From positions 62,001-126,000 of the forward strand of contig NZ_CAJULN010000006.1 in NCBI RefSeq assembly GCF_910586915.1: 64,000 nucleotides of DNA. Reading direction: 5' to 3'. Of the stretch, positions 42,209 to 51,164 are shown in pieces; position 1 is the stretch's first letter; each line of letters begins with the position of its first letter. The notes beneath the pieces are model-generated. The model was given only the letters and a program-made list of their open reading frames with translations. It did no database searches and was not told the DNA's origin. This stretch comes from an uncultured Bacteroides sp. Its GTDB lineage: Bacteria > Bacteroidota > Bacteroidia > Bacteroidales > Bacteroidaceae. The position numbers and the translations under genes were made by a program.

Positions 42209-43702
42209 ATGGCAAGATTTTTTATATTGATGTTGTTGGCAATCTGTTGCCAGCAAGGGGCGTTTGCTGCCCCGATGCAAACGGAGAAAACCATCAGGCA
42301 ACAGATGGAAGTCATCAAAAAGAAGCACTCGGTGAAGTTTGTATATGATGCTTCGCTGAAGTTGGATGTCCGCTATTCGGGCACACCGCTTCATGGGTTG
42401 ACTTTGAAACAAAGTCTGAAAGAACTGTTTGGCACCATAGGAGTCGCTTGGGAAATAAAGGACAAATATGTATTGTTGACCCGCGCAAGACAGAAAAGTA
42501 AAACCGAATATACCCTTAGCGGATATGTCTACCGGAATGACGGCGAAACACTCATCAACGCCACCATATGGGATGTGACGACGAGAACAGGCACATTGAG
42601 CAACGAACACGGTTTTTTCAGTATGACCCTTCCGGAAGGAGCTCATGCCATACGTTTTTCGTCCATAGGCTGTGGCGAGCGTACGGAAGATGTGCTTCTC
42701 CGCCGCGACACGGTTCTGACAATTCATCTCAAAGAGGGCTATCAATTGGAAGAGGTTGTCGTGACTGCCGATTTGAACTCTCCGTTGATGACCACACAGA
42801 CAGGGAAAGTGTCGCTGACTTCGCGCGACCTGCATACCGGATATGCGTTTATGAGTTCGCCCGATGTGGTAAAGACGTTGCAGAATCTTCCGGGAGTGGC
42901 GGCAGGAACCGAACTCATTTCCGGGATGGTTGTACATATGGATTTGGCTGATATGGAACTTGAAGTGGACGACGAACCGTTGCTGTACAACAAGAACGGG
43001 TTGAACTCGGTGTTTGATTTATCCAATAATTTCTATCAGAACCTCTACATCTGGAGCGACGAACAGATAAAAGGAAAGGAATATACCTTGCGCTTGAAGA
43101 CCTATCACTCTGCCGACAACATCTCTATGTGGGACGACAACGTTTATAAATACTCGTACAAGGTATATCTGTACAAATTGTCGCGCGAATTTTTCCTCTA
43201 TCTGAAGTCATTGAACGACGTCAGAAACAACGATTTGGGTCACAAAGGGCTGGCACCCGTAAGAAGCCATTATTCCAATGTCGACAAGGGTATCGGTGTC
43301 GTGGGCGGATGCCGGATTACGGAAACAGAGTGGATGAAGAACCTGTCGGACGAATCGAAGGAAAAACCTTTCATGAAATGGCACTCGGACGATGTGGCAC
43401 TCGAGGCTGCCGGAGACTCTTTGGTGCTCAAAGCCCGTATTCCGAAGGGCGGGGGAACCTATAGGATAAGAAACCTCTCCGAAGATTGGCTCTTGATTTA
43501 CCGTTTCGACGGTGCGAACAATCATATACTCTCCCAAGAAGTACAAAACAAATGGTTTCGTGCCATTGTCAACGAAGGCTTGGTGCAAGTGGCCGTACAG
43601 CCCAATGATACCGGAAAAGACCGTATCGTTTCAATGGCCGTCATGTCCGGCTACAACAACTATCGGAACGTATCTTTCGTATTCGAACAGTCGGGCGAAT
43701 GA
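42209..43702 (+). CDS. Chimeric protein: TonB-receptor N-terminus fused to DUF4249-like C-terminus
   Basis: After a signal peptide come an STN domain (about 25-95), a carboxypeptidase-D-like domain (about 100-175), and the start of a TonB plug (LEEVVVTADLN, then LQNLPGVAAGTELISGM to residue 240). Instead of the rest of the plug and the beta barrel, the sequence continues as the second half of a DUF4249-like lipoprotein (IKGKEYTLRL, FFLYLKSLN, HYSNVDKGIGVVGG, about 245-385). A beta-sandwich domain like BACON closes the protein (about 400-497). An in-frame deletion joining two adjacent genes near 42925-42950 explains this. The product cannot be a working transporter. Confidence 0.7.
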   Translation: MARFFILMLLAICCQQGAFAAPMQTEKTIRQQMEVIKKKHSVKFVYDASLKLDVRYSGTPLHGLTLKQSLKELFGTIGVAWEIKDKYVLLTRARQKSKTEYTLSGYVYRNDGETLINATIWDVTTRTGTLSNEHGFFSMTLPEGAHAIRFSSIGCGERTEDVLLRRDTVLTIHLKEGYQLEEVVVTADLNSPLMTTQTGKVSLTSRDLHTGYAFMSSPDVVKTLQNLPGVAAGTELISGMVVHMDLADMELEVDDEPLLYNKNGLNSVFDLSNNFYQNLYIWSDEQIKGKEYTLRLKTYHSADNISMWDDNVYKYSYKVYLYKLSREFFLYLKSLNDVRNNDLGHKGLAPVRSHYSNVDKGIGVVGGCRITETEWMKNLSDESKEKPFMKWHSDDVALEAAGDSLVLKARIPKGGGTYRIRNLSEDWLLIYRFDGANNHILSQEVQNKWFRAIVNEGLVQVAVQPNDTGKDRIVSMAVMSGYNNYRNVSFVFEQSGE

Positions 43703-43753
43703 AACTCCGTCGCTTGCCTGCCGGGAGATGATTCGGCAGGTAGCTTTATTTCG

Positions 43754-43836
43754 TTCCACTACAGTTTCCCGTTCGTTCCACTATAGTGTTCCGCAAGGGA
43801 AACTATAGTGTTCTTTGCGGAACACTATAGTGGAAC
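43754..43836. repeat. Composite palindrome with CACTATAGTG units
   Basis: Main arms 43775-43794 and 43817-43836 pair perfectly over 20 bp. Inside, TTTCCC/GGGAAACTATAGTG units add nested pairing. CTATAGT is repeated four times in the region if the variant CTACAGT is counted. It lies between the chimeric gene and rpoN. The flanking stretch up to 44004 holds only the rpoN promoter. Confidence 0.65.
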
Positions 43837-43941
43837 GCAAAAACAGTACCTATCCGCCCTCCTTTCGCGAACTTCGGCAGACAAATATTTGTTTATTGGA
43901 AAGATTTTAGTGTTATAGGATTAAAAATAATCCTCCTAATC

Positions 43942-43972
43942 TGTGTAATCTCTCGTTAAAAAGTTACTTTTG
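43942..43972 (+). promoter_or_regulatory. rpoN promoter
   Basis: TGTG (43942-43945, a weak -33), a 19-nt spacer and TACTTTTG (43965-43972) fit the Bacteroides promoter pattern. It lies 32 nt before the rpoN start. Confidence 0.5.
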
Positions 43973-44004
43973 TAGCGAGAAAATAGTAGAAAGCAAAAAC
44001 GAAT

Positions 44005-45489
44005 ATGGCACAAGGTTCCCGTCAAATACAGTCTCAGGCGCAGCAGCAAGTGCAGACACTTTCGCCACAGCAAATTCTGGTCGTGAAATTGCTGGAACTT
44101 CCCGCTGTGGAACTGGAAGACCGTATCCATGCCGAACTGCTTGAAAATCCGGCTCTTGAAGAAGGTCGAGAAGAAAACGCCGTTGATGAATATGCCGATG
44201 CCGACAGTGCGGAGGATGACGCGGAGGGTGATGCCAACGACTATGACTCGTTAAGTGACTATCTCAACGAAGACGACATACCCGACTATAAATTGCAGGA
44301 GAACAACCGCTCGAAAGACGAACGGGCGGAAGATATTCCTTTCTCCGACACCACCTCCTTTTATGAAATACTGAAGGAACAGCTTCGCGAACGGAATTTG
44401 ACCGAACATCAATCCGAATTGGTGGAATACCTTATCGGTTCGTTGGATGACGACGGATTGCTCCGCAAATCGTTGGAAAGCATTTGCGACGAACTGGCTA
44501 TTTATGCCGGTATAGACGCGGCAGAGGAAGAACTGGAAGAAGCATTGCTCGTCTTGCAGGACTTCGACCCCGCAGGACTCGGCGCACGCACGCTTCAGGA
44601 ATGCCTGCTGATACAGATACGTCGGAAGAAAGAGGAGGAAAAAACGCCTGCTCCCATACTCGACCTTGAAGAACGGGTGATTCGCGACTATTACGAAGAG
44701 TTCACGCGCAAGCATTGGGAAAAGATAATAAAGAAGCTGGATATCGGCGAAGAGACATTCAAGGAGGTAATCGGCGAAATCACCAGACTGAACCCCCGCC
44801 CCGGCTCCTCTTTGGGAGAAGCTATCGGCAGAAACCTCCAGCAGATTATCCCCGACTTCATCGTTGAAACATACGATGACGGAACCATTCAAGTAAGCCT
44901 CAACAACCGTCATGTGCCCGAACTCCGCATGAGCAGGGACTTCACCGAAATGGTAGAGGAACATACCCGCAACAAAGCCAACCAGTCGAAAGAATCGAAG
45001 GAAGCGATGATGTTCCTCAAGCAGAAGATGGACGCCGCGCAAGGATTCATCGACGCCGTCAGACAACGGCAGAACACGTTGATGACCACCATGCAGGCAA
45101 TCGTCGAACTGCAACGCCCCTTCTTCCTCGAAGGAGACGAGTCGCTGCTGAAACCGATGATTCTGAAAGACGTCGCCGAACGCACGGGGCTGGATATATC
45201 GACCGTCTCCCGCGTGAGCAACAGCAAGTATGTGCAGACAAACTACGGCGTCTACCAGCTTAAATTCTTTTTCGTCGACGGATATACGACGGAGGACGGA
45301 GAGGAGATGTCCGTCCGTGAAATCCGCAAGATTCTGAAAGAGTGCATCGACGGCGAGGACAAGAAGAAACCGCTTACGGATGATGAACTGGCGGATATTC
45401 TGAAAGAGAAAGGATATCCGATAGCCCGCCGGACGGTAGCCAAATACCGCCAGCAGTTGAACATCCCCGTGGCGCGGCTGAGGAAATGA
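44005..45489 (+). CDS. rpoN: RNA polymerase sigma-54 factor
   Basis: Alternative sigma factor that needs enhancer-binding ATPases. The N-terminal Gln-rich region I (LSPQQILVVKLLELPAVELE) is followed by an acidic region II. The core-binding domain holds LQDFDPAGLGARTLQECLLI. The C-terminal DNA-binding part has a helix-turn-helix (RTGLDISTVSRVSNSKYVQT) and the RpoN box region (DEELAD-like helix, then ARRTVAKYRQQLNIP). The 494-aa length is normal. It heads a run of five co-directional genes ending with ispG. Confidence 0.96.
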   Translation: MAQGSRQIQSQAQQQVQTLSPQQILVVKLLELPAVELEDRIHAELLENPALEEGREENAVDEYADADSAEDDAEGDANDYDSLSDYLNEDDIPDYKLQENNRSKDERAEDIPFSDTTSFYEILKEQLRERNLTEHQSELVEYLIGSLDDDGLLRKSLESICDELAIYAGIDAAEEELEEALLVLQDFDPAGLGARTLQECLLIQIRRKKEEEKTPAPILDLEERVIRDYYEEFTRKHWEKIIKKLDIGEETFKEVIGEITRLNPRPGSSLGEAIGRNLQQIIPDFIVETYDDGTIQVSLNNRHVPELRMSRDFTEMVEEHTRNKANQSKESKEAMMFLKQKMDAAQGFIDAVRQRQNTLMTTMQAIVELQRPFFLEGDESLLKPMILKDVAERTGLDISTVSRVSNSKYVQTNYGVYQLKFFFVDGYTTEDGEEMSVREIRKILKECIDGEDKKKPLTDDELADILKEKGYPIARRTVAKYRQQLNIPVARLRK

Positions 45490-45496
45490 TAAATAA

Positions 45497-46207
45497 ATGC
45501 GTAAACCGATAATTGGAAAATTAAAGAAAAGAGCAGTGGACAGAGAAAGAGAACATATCATAGCAGATAGGACAATGTTGCAGGTGGCACGCATCACTTC
45601 GATGGTGTTCACCCCGTTTTCCATTCCGTTTTTATCATTCTTGGTGTTATTCCTGTTTTCTTATCTTCGCATCATGCCGGTGAAGTATAAGTTGATTGTG
45701 CTGGCGATAGTATTCTGTTTCACCATCCTGACACCTGCCATTATGATTTTTCTGTTCCGCAAGATTAACGGGTTCGACCGCCGGGAGCTGAGCGAACGCA
45801 AGAAACGCTACGTGCCCATCCTGCTGACCATCATATCCTACGTGTTCTGCTGGCTGATGATGCACAGGCTCAACCTCCCGTGGTATGTAACAGGCATCAT
45901 CCTCACTTCATTGGTCGTGTCTGTCATCTGCATCGGCGTCAACCTGCGGTGGAAGCTGAGCGAACACATGGCGGGTATCGGCGGCGTGATAGGCGGGCTG
46001 GTCTCTTTCAGTGCCCTGTTCGGCTATAATCCGGTGGGGTGGCTCTGCCTGTTCATCCTGATAGCCGGCGTGCTCGGCTCTGCGCGCATCGTGCTCGGAC
46101 ATCACACGCTGGGCGAGGTGCTTTCGGGCTTTGCCGTCGGGCTGGTATGCTCCCTGTTGGTGCTCCACCCGATGATAAACCTGTTGTTTCGGATATTTTT
46201 GTTTTAA
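45497..46207 (+). CDS. PAP2-family membrane phosphatase
   Basis: A 236-aa protein with about six membrane helices. The PAP2 motifs appear as KLSEHMAG in the middle and GSARIVLGHHTLGEVLSG near the end. These correspond to the second and third parts of the phosphatase signature, with catalytic His residues. The first K(X6)RP part is replaced by RELSERKKRYVP. Such proteins dephosphorylate membrane lipid phosphates. It starts 7 nt after rpoN. Confidence 0.8.
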   Translation: MRKPIIGKLKKRAVDREREHIIADRTMLQVARITSMVFTPFSIPFLSFLVLFLFSYLRIMPVKYKLIVLAIVFCFTILTPAIMIFLFRKINGFDRRELSERKKRYVPILLTIISYVFCWLMMHRLNLPWYVTGIILTSLVVSVICIGVNLRWKLSEHMAGIGGVIGGLVSFSALFGYNPVGWLCLFILIAGVLGSARIVLGHHTLGEVLSGFAVGLVCSLLVLHPMINLLFRIFLF

Positions 46208-46243
46208 ACATATCATAGTATTCAATCCTAAAAACTAATTATT

Positions 46244-46624
46244 ATGAACTTTCCACAGAATTTGAAGTACACAAGCGAACACGAATGGATTCGCATCGAA
46301 GGAGACATTGCTTACGTCGGTATCACAGACTACGCTCAGGAACAGTTGGGCGACATTGTATTTGTTGACATCCCCACCGTGGGTGAAACGTTGGAAGCTG
46401 CCGAAACTTTCGGAACCATCGAAGTCGTGAAAACCATCTCCGACCTTTTCTTGCCCGTGGCAGGCGAAGTGCTGGAGCAAAACGAAGCATTGGAAGAAAA
46501 TCCGGAACTGGTGAACAAAGACCCCTATGGCGAAGGCTGGCTGATTAAGATGAAACCGGCAGACCCGAAGGCCGTGGAGGACCTGTTGGACGCCGAAGGG
46601 TACAAAGCCGTGATAAACGGATAA
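46244..46624 (+). CDS. gcvH: Glycine cleavage system H protein
   Basis: A lipoyl carrier of 126 aa shuttling the methylamine group of glycine between the P and T proteins. The lipoylated lysine is Lys63 in GTIEVVKTISDLFLP. The surrounding YTSEHEWI and GITDYAQEQLGDIVFVDIP segments are diagnostic. The gcvP and gcvT genes are not in the window. It is placed between the PAP2 gene and purE. Confidence 0.96.
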   Translation: MNFPQNLKYTSEHEWIRIEGDIAYVGITDYAQEQLGDIVFVDIPTVGETLEAAETFGTIEVVKTISDLFLPVAGEVLEQNEALEENPELVNKDPYGEGWLIKMKPADPKAVEDLLDAEGYKAVING

Positions 46625-46682
46625 CTTGCCCCCCTCCACTTGTAAGTTGTAACTACTAAATCGTAAAAAATAAGAAATAAAG

Positions 46683-47192
46683 ATGACTCCAATTGTAAGT
46701 ATCATCATGGGCAGCACGTCCGACCTTCCCGTCATGGAGAAGGCAGCGCAACTGCTGAATGATATGCACGTGCCGTTTGAAATAAACGCGCTCTCTGCTC
46801 ACCGCACGCCCGAGGCTGTGGAAGAGTTTGCAAAGAATGCCCGCAACCGTGGTATTAAAGTAATTATCGCTGCTGCCGGAATGGCTGCCGCCCTTCCCGG
46901 CGTGATTGCCGCCAACACGACGCTGCCCGTTATCGGCGTGCCCGTCAAGGGTTCCGTGCTCGATGGTGTAGACGCACTTTATTCCATCATCCAGATGCCT
47001 CCGGGCATTCCCGTGGCAACCGTTGCCATTAACGGGGCGATGAATGCGGCCATTCTTGCCATACAGATGCTTGCACTGAGCGATGAGAAACTGGCAGAGG
47101 TCTTTGCCGCTTACAAGGAAGGACTGAAAAAGAAAATCGTAAAAGCAAACGAAGAACTGAAAGAAGTCAGGTTTGAGTATAAAACGAACTGA
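46683..47192 (+). CDS. purE: N5-carboxyaminoimidazole ribonucleotide mutase
   Basis: Class I PurE (169 aa) of purine synthesis, converting N5-CAIR to CAIR. Typical segments are IIMGSTSDLPVM, the SAHRTPEA loop with catalytic His, IAAAGMAAALPG and VKGSVLDGVDALYSI. Cytoplasmic octamer in known members. It lies 58 nt after gcvH and 28 nt before ispG. Confidence 0.97.
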   Translation: MTPIVSIIMGSTSDLPVMEKAAQLLNDMHVPFEINALSAHRTPEAVEEFAKNARNRGIKVIIAAAGMAAALPGVIAANTTLPVIGVPVKGSVLDGVDALYSIIQMPPGIPVATVAINGAMNAAILAIQMLALSDEKLAEVFAAYKEGLKKKIVKANEELKEVRFEYKTN

Positions 47193-47220
47193 TAATCGCT
47201 AACCGTTAATCACTGAAAAC

Positions 47221-49059
47221 TTGGATTTATTCAATTACTTTCGAAGAGAAACTACAGAAGTGAACATTGGGGCTACACCGTTGGGTGGCCCCAATTCCAT
47301 TCGTGTCCAGTCGATGACAAATACGTCCACGCAAGACACGCAGGCTTGCGTGGAGCAGGCAATGCGTATTGTCGATGCGGGCGGCGAATATGTCCGCCTC
47401 ACCACGCAGGGTGTCAAGGAAGCCGAAAACCTGATGAACATCAACATCGGTTTGCGTAGCCGGGGATATATGGTTCCGTTGGTTGCCGATGTGCATTTTA
47501 ACCCGAAGGTTGCCGACGTGGCGGCGCAATATGCGGAAAAGGTGCGCATCAATCCGGGAAACTATGTAGATGCGGCACGTACTTTTAAGAAACTCGAATA
47601 TACCGACGAGGAGTATGCGCAGGAGATACGCAAGATTCGCGACCGGTTTGTTCCTTTCCTAAACATCTGCAAGGAGAATCACACGGCCGTACGTATCGGC
47701 GTCAACCACGGTTCGCTGTCCGACCGCATCATGTCGCGCTATGGCGATACGCCTGCGGGAATGGTGGAGTCCTGCATGGAATTTCTTCGCATCTGCGTCG
47801 AAGAGCACTTCACCGACGTGGTGATTTCCATCAAGGCGTCCAATACGGTCGTGATGGTGGAAACCGTCCGCCTGCTGGCAGACGTGATGGAGAAAGAGGG
47901 GATGGTTTTCCCGTTGCATCTCGGAGTGACCGAAGCTGGCGACGGAGAGGACGGACGCATCAAGTCGGCTCTCGGCATCGGCGCGTTGCTGAGCGACGGA
48001 TTGGGCGATACCATCCGCGTTTCTTTGAGCGAAGCGCCCGAAGCGGAAATCCCCGTAGCCCGCAAGTTGGTCGACTACATTCTGCTGAGGCAGAACCATC
48101 CGTATATTCCGGGGTTGGAAGCACCCGGTTTCAATTATCTGTCGCCTCAACGGCGGAAGACGCAAGCTGTGCGTAACATCGGCGGTGAACACGTGCCTGT
48201 GGTCATTGCCGACCGCATGGACGGGCGAATGGAAGTCAATCCCCAATTCACCCCCGACTATATCTACGCCGGACGTGCGTTGCCCGAACAGCGCGAAGCG
48301 GGCGTGGAATACATCCTCGATGCGGACGTATGGCAAGGTGAAGCCGGCACTTGGCCTGCTTACAATCATGCGCAACTGCCGTTGATGGGGGGATGCAATG
48401 CGGAACTCAAATTCCTGTTTATGTCCTATATGGCACAGACGGAGGAGGTCATCGCTTGTCTGAAACAGCACCCTGAGGTGGTGGTCGTTTCCCAAAGCAA
48501 CCATCTCAATCGCTTGGGCGAACATCGCGCGTTGGTGCACCAGCTCACAACGGAAGGCTTGCAGAATCCTGTTGTCTTCTTCCAGCATTATGCGGAAGAC
48601 AATGCGGAGGACTTGCAGATAAAATCGGCGGCCGATATGGGAGCCTTGATTTTTGACGGCCTTTGCGACGGTATCTTCCTGTTCAATCAAGGCAGCCTGA
48701 GCCATGCGGTAGTGGACGCCACCGCTTTCGGAATCCTGCAAGCCGGACGTACCCGCACTTCCAAGACGGAGTATATCTCCTGTCCCGGTTGCGGCCGTAC
48801 GCTCTACGACTTGGAAAAGACGATTGCCCGCATCAAAGCCGCTACCTCGCATCTGAAAGGGCTGAAAATCGGTATCATGGGATGCATTGTGAACGGTCCC
48901 GGCGAAATGGCGGATGCAGACTACGGCTATGTAGGTGCCGGACGAGGCAAAATCAGCCTTTACAAAGGCAAGGTTTGTGTCGAAAAGAATATTCCCGAAG
49001 AAGAGGCAGTGGAACGGCTGCTGGAGTTTATACGGAATGACAGGGAAGAAAATCCCTGA
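47221..49059 (+). CDS. ispG: 4-hydroxy-3-methylbut-2-enyl diphosphate synthase (large type)
   Basis: Fe-S enzyme of the MEP isoprenoid pathway. The N-terminal TIM barrel (GATPLGGPNSIRVQSMTNT) is followed by an inserted domain, then the C-terminal cluster domain. The [4Fe-4S] ligands are Cys521 and Cys524 (SCPGCGR), Cys555 (GIMGCIVNGPGE) and the following Glu. At 612 aa it belongs to the long form seen in Bacteroidetes, Chlamydia and plants. The E. coli type has about 370 aa. Translation starts at TTG (47221). No ATG lies in frame between the stop at 47200 and the conserved DLFNYF segment. Confidence 0.96.
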   Translation: MDLFNYFRRETTEVNIGATPLGGPNSIRVQSMTNTSTQDTQACVEQAMRIVDAGGEYVRLTTQGVKEAENLMNINIGLRSRGYMVPLVADVHFNPKVADVAAQYAEKVRINPGNYVDAARTFKKLEYTDEEYAQEIRKIRDRFVPFLNICKENHTAVRIGVNHGSLSDRIMSRYGDTPAGMVESCMEFLRICVEEHFTDVVISIKASNTVVMVETVRLLADVMEKEGMVFPLHLGVTEAGDGEDGRIKSALGIGALLSDGLGDTIRVSLSEAPEAEIPVARKLVDYILLRQNHPYIPGLEAPGFNYLSPQRRKTQAVRNIGGEHVPVVIADRMDGRMEVNPQFTPDYIYAGRALPEQREAGVEYILDADVWQGEAGTWPAYNHAQLPLMGGCNAELKFLFMSYMAQTEEVIACLKQHPEVVVVSQSNHLNRLGEHRALVHQLTTEGLQNPVVFFQHYAEDNAEDLQIKSAADMGALIFDGLCDGIFLFNQGSLSHAVVDATAFGILQAGRTRTSKTEYISCPGCGRTLYDLEKTIARIKAATSHLKGLKIGIMGCIVNGPGEMADADYGYVGAGRGKISLYKGKVCVEKNIPEEEAVERLLEFIRNDREENP

Positions 49060-49072
49060 TGGAATATTGGAT

Positions 49073-49108
49073 AGGCGGTGCGTGGTCTGGCGCACCGCCT
49101 GTTTTTTT
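49073..49108 (+). terminator. ispG terminator
   Basis: AGGCGGTGCG (49073-49082) pairs with CGCACCGCCT (49091-49100) and is followed by GTTTTTTT. It starts 13 nt after the ispG stop. Confidence 0.85.
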
Positions 49109-49139
49109 ATTTCTTCTTCGCCCAAGTATTTGCGAGGAT

Positions 49140-49180
49140 TATCTTTGCAACCTTGTTGCATGAATCATTCGCTACCTTTG
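49140..49180 (+). promoter_or_regulatory. Two -7 boxes before the metal ATPase gene
   Basis: TATCTTTG (49140-49147) and TACCTTTG (49173-49180) both match the -7 consensus. The second lies only 14 nt before the first possible start codon (49195), so the first is the more likely to give a leader. A downstream Met at 49204 is an alternative start. Confidence 0.4.
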
Positions 49181-49194
49181 CCGGTAACTAAAAC

Positions 49195-51153
49195 ATGAAA
49201 GATATGGGACATTGTTGTTGCTGTGGAAGCGAATGCGCTTCCACAAAGGAAGTTGAAGTGAAGAATTCTGTATTTCGGCAATATTGGAAAGTAGGGCTTT
49301 CACTGGTGCTTCTGATAGGAGGTATGATTATGGAGGCTCTACATTGGGGGCTGTTTGCTGAAAAGTATATCGTTTTAGGCTGGTATATCGCGGCTTATCT
49401 TCCGGTCGGGCTCCCTGTAATGAAAGAGGCGTGGGAGAGCATGAAGGAGAAAGACTATTTCAGTGAGTTTACCCTCATGGTTGTTGCCACTGTCGGAGCT
49501 TTCTATATCGGCGAGTATCCGGAGGGAGTGGCCGTGATGCTGTTCTATACCATCGGAGAACTGTTTCAGAAAAAGGCAGTCGATAGCGCCAAGCGTAATA
49601 TCGGGGCTTTGCTGGATGTAAGGCCGGAGAAGGTTTGGGTGTTTAGAGACGACAATCCGGTTGTGGAATCCCCTAAGAATGTAAAAGTCGGTGAGGTGAT
49701 AGAGATAAAGCCCGGCGAAAGAATTCCTTTGGACGGGACAATGCTCCACGAAGTGGCGGCTTTCAATACGGCAGCCTTGACGGGCGAAAGCGTCCCCCGA
49801 ACTATCCGCAAAGGGGAGGAAGTCCTTGCCGGTATGATTGTGACGGATAGAGTGATTCGTATCAGGGTGACAAAGCCGTTCGACAAGAGTGCGCTGGCGC
49901 GCATATTGGAACTTGTACGGAATGCTTCGGAACGGAAAGCGCCGGCAGAACTCTTTATTCGTAAATTTGCCCGCATCTATACACCTGCCGTTATCGGGCT
50001 GGCGGTACTGATTGTGCTGCTTCCGTTTGTCTATTCATTGGTTGACGTTACAGGGTTTGTTTATCTGTTCGATGACTGGTTGTACAGGGGGCTGGTCTTT
50101 TTAGTGCTTTCGTGTCCTTGCGCATTGGTGGTGAGCATCCCGTTGGGATATTTCGGAGGTATCGGGGCAGCTTCCCGGCTGGGGATATTGTTCAAAGGCG
50201 GCAATTACCTGGATGCTATCACAAAAATCAATACGGTTGTATTCGATAAAACGGGAACTCTGACCGAAGGAAGTTTTGAAGTAAGACAGTGCCGGACTGC
50301 ATCCGGTATTTCAGAAAGAGAATTGATAAAGATGATGGCTTCGGTAGAGAACGGCAGTACTCATCCGATAGCCAAAGCCATTGTGAACTATGCCAGGTTG
50401 CAAGAGATAGAGCCGTTGCCTGTAGCGGAAGTAAAGGAACTTGCCGGTCTCGGCCTGGAAGCGATGATTGACGGGACTCTTGTGCGGGTAGGCAACTGTC
50501 GTCTGTTGTCCCGATACAATATCGGATATCCGGCAGAGCTGTTGAAGATGGCCGATACGATTGCGGTCTGCGCTGTCGGCACCGACTATGCCGGCTACTT
50601 GCTGCTGGCCGACGCTCTGAAAGAGGATGCAAAAAAAGCTATGGATGATTTAAAAATGTTGCACATCGACAACATTCAGATATTATCCGGCGATAAACAG
50701 TCGATTGTTACTACCTTTGCAGAGAAGTTGGGCATAGACAATGCTTACGGCGACTTGCTGCCCGAGGGAAAAGTCAGTCATCTCGAAGCCTTGAGGCAGG
50801 ATGAAACGAAGCGGATAGCTTTTGTCGGCGACGGAATGAACGATGCACCGGTGCTTGCACTGAGTCATGTGGGCATTGCAATGGGCGGATTGGGCAGTGA
50901 TGCGGCTATCGAAACGGCCGACGTCGTGATACAGACCGACCAGCCTTCCAAAGTAGCCGAAGCCATTAAGGTGGGAAAACAGACACGCAGAATTGTATGG
51001 CAGAATATCTCGCTTGCTTTCGGAGTGAAACTGCTCGTGCTGCTGTTGGGAGCCGGTGGGGTGGCAACGCTTTGGGAAGCCGTCTTTGCCGATGTGGGTG
51101 TTGCATTACTCGCCATTATGAATGCGGTGAGCATACGGAAAACGATAAGATAA
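49195..51153 (+). CDS. Zinc/cadmium-type P1B ATPase exporter
   Basis: Heavy-metal-translocating ATPase of 652 aa. Instead of a folded HMA domain the N terminus has a short Cys cluster (HCCCCGSEC) that can bind metal. Membrane helix 6 has the SCPCALVVS motif, followed by the phosphorylation site VFDKTGTLTEG and the hinge GDGMNDAPVLALSHVG. A conserved His-Pro pair (GSTHPIAKAI) is present. CPC together with the downstream Fur-family gene suggests Zn2+/Cd2+ export, which is inference. The gene ends 11 nt before the regulator. Confidence 0.93.
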   Translation: MKDMGHCCCCGSECASTKEVEVKNSVFRQYWKVGLSLVLLIGGMIMEALHWGLFAEKYIVLGWYIAAYLPVGLPVMKEAWESMKEKDYFSEFTLMVVATVGAFYIGEYPEGVAVMLFYTIGELFQKKAVDSAKRNIGALLDVRPEKVWVFRDDNPVVESPKNVKVGEVIEIKPGERIPLDGTMLHEVAAFNTAALTGESVPRTIRKGEEVLAGMIVTDRVIRIRVTKPFDKSALARILELVRNASERKAPAELFIRKFARIYTPAVIGLAVLIVLLPFVYSLVDVTGFVYLFDDWLYRGLVFLVLSCPCALVVSIPLGYFGGIGAASRLGILFKGGNYLDAITKINTVVFDKTGTLTEGSFEVRQCRTASGISERELIKMMASVENGSTHPIAKAIVNYARLQEIEPLPVAEVKELAGLGLEAMIDGTLVRVGNCRLLSRYNIGYPAELLKMADTIAVCAVGTDYAGYLLLADALKEDAKKAMDDLKMLHIDNIQILSGDKQSIVTTFAEKLGIDNAYGDLLPEGKVSHLEALRQDETKRIAFVGDGMNDAPVLALSHVGIAMGGLGSDAAIETADVVIQTDQPSKVAEAIKVGKQTRRIVWQNISLAFGVKLLVLLLGAGGVATLWEAVFADVGVALLAIMNAVSIRKTIR

Positions 51154-51164
51154 CAAAAGAACCT

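Noticed and set aside
44251..45624. Long minus-strand frame opposite rpoN
   Set aside because: Shadow of rpoN, with no recognisable motifs.
47659..49161. Long minus-strand frame (500 codons) across ispG
   Set aside because: Antisense to a clear ispG. Residue composition (many His, Arg, Gln) is that of a shadow frame.
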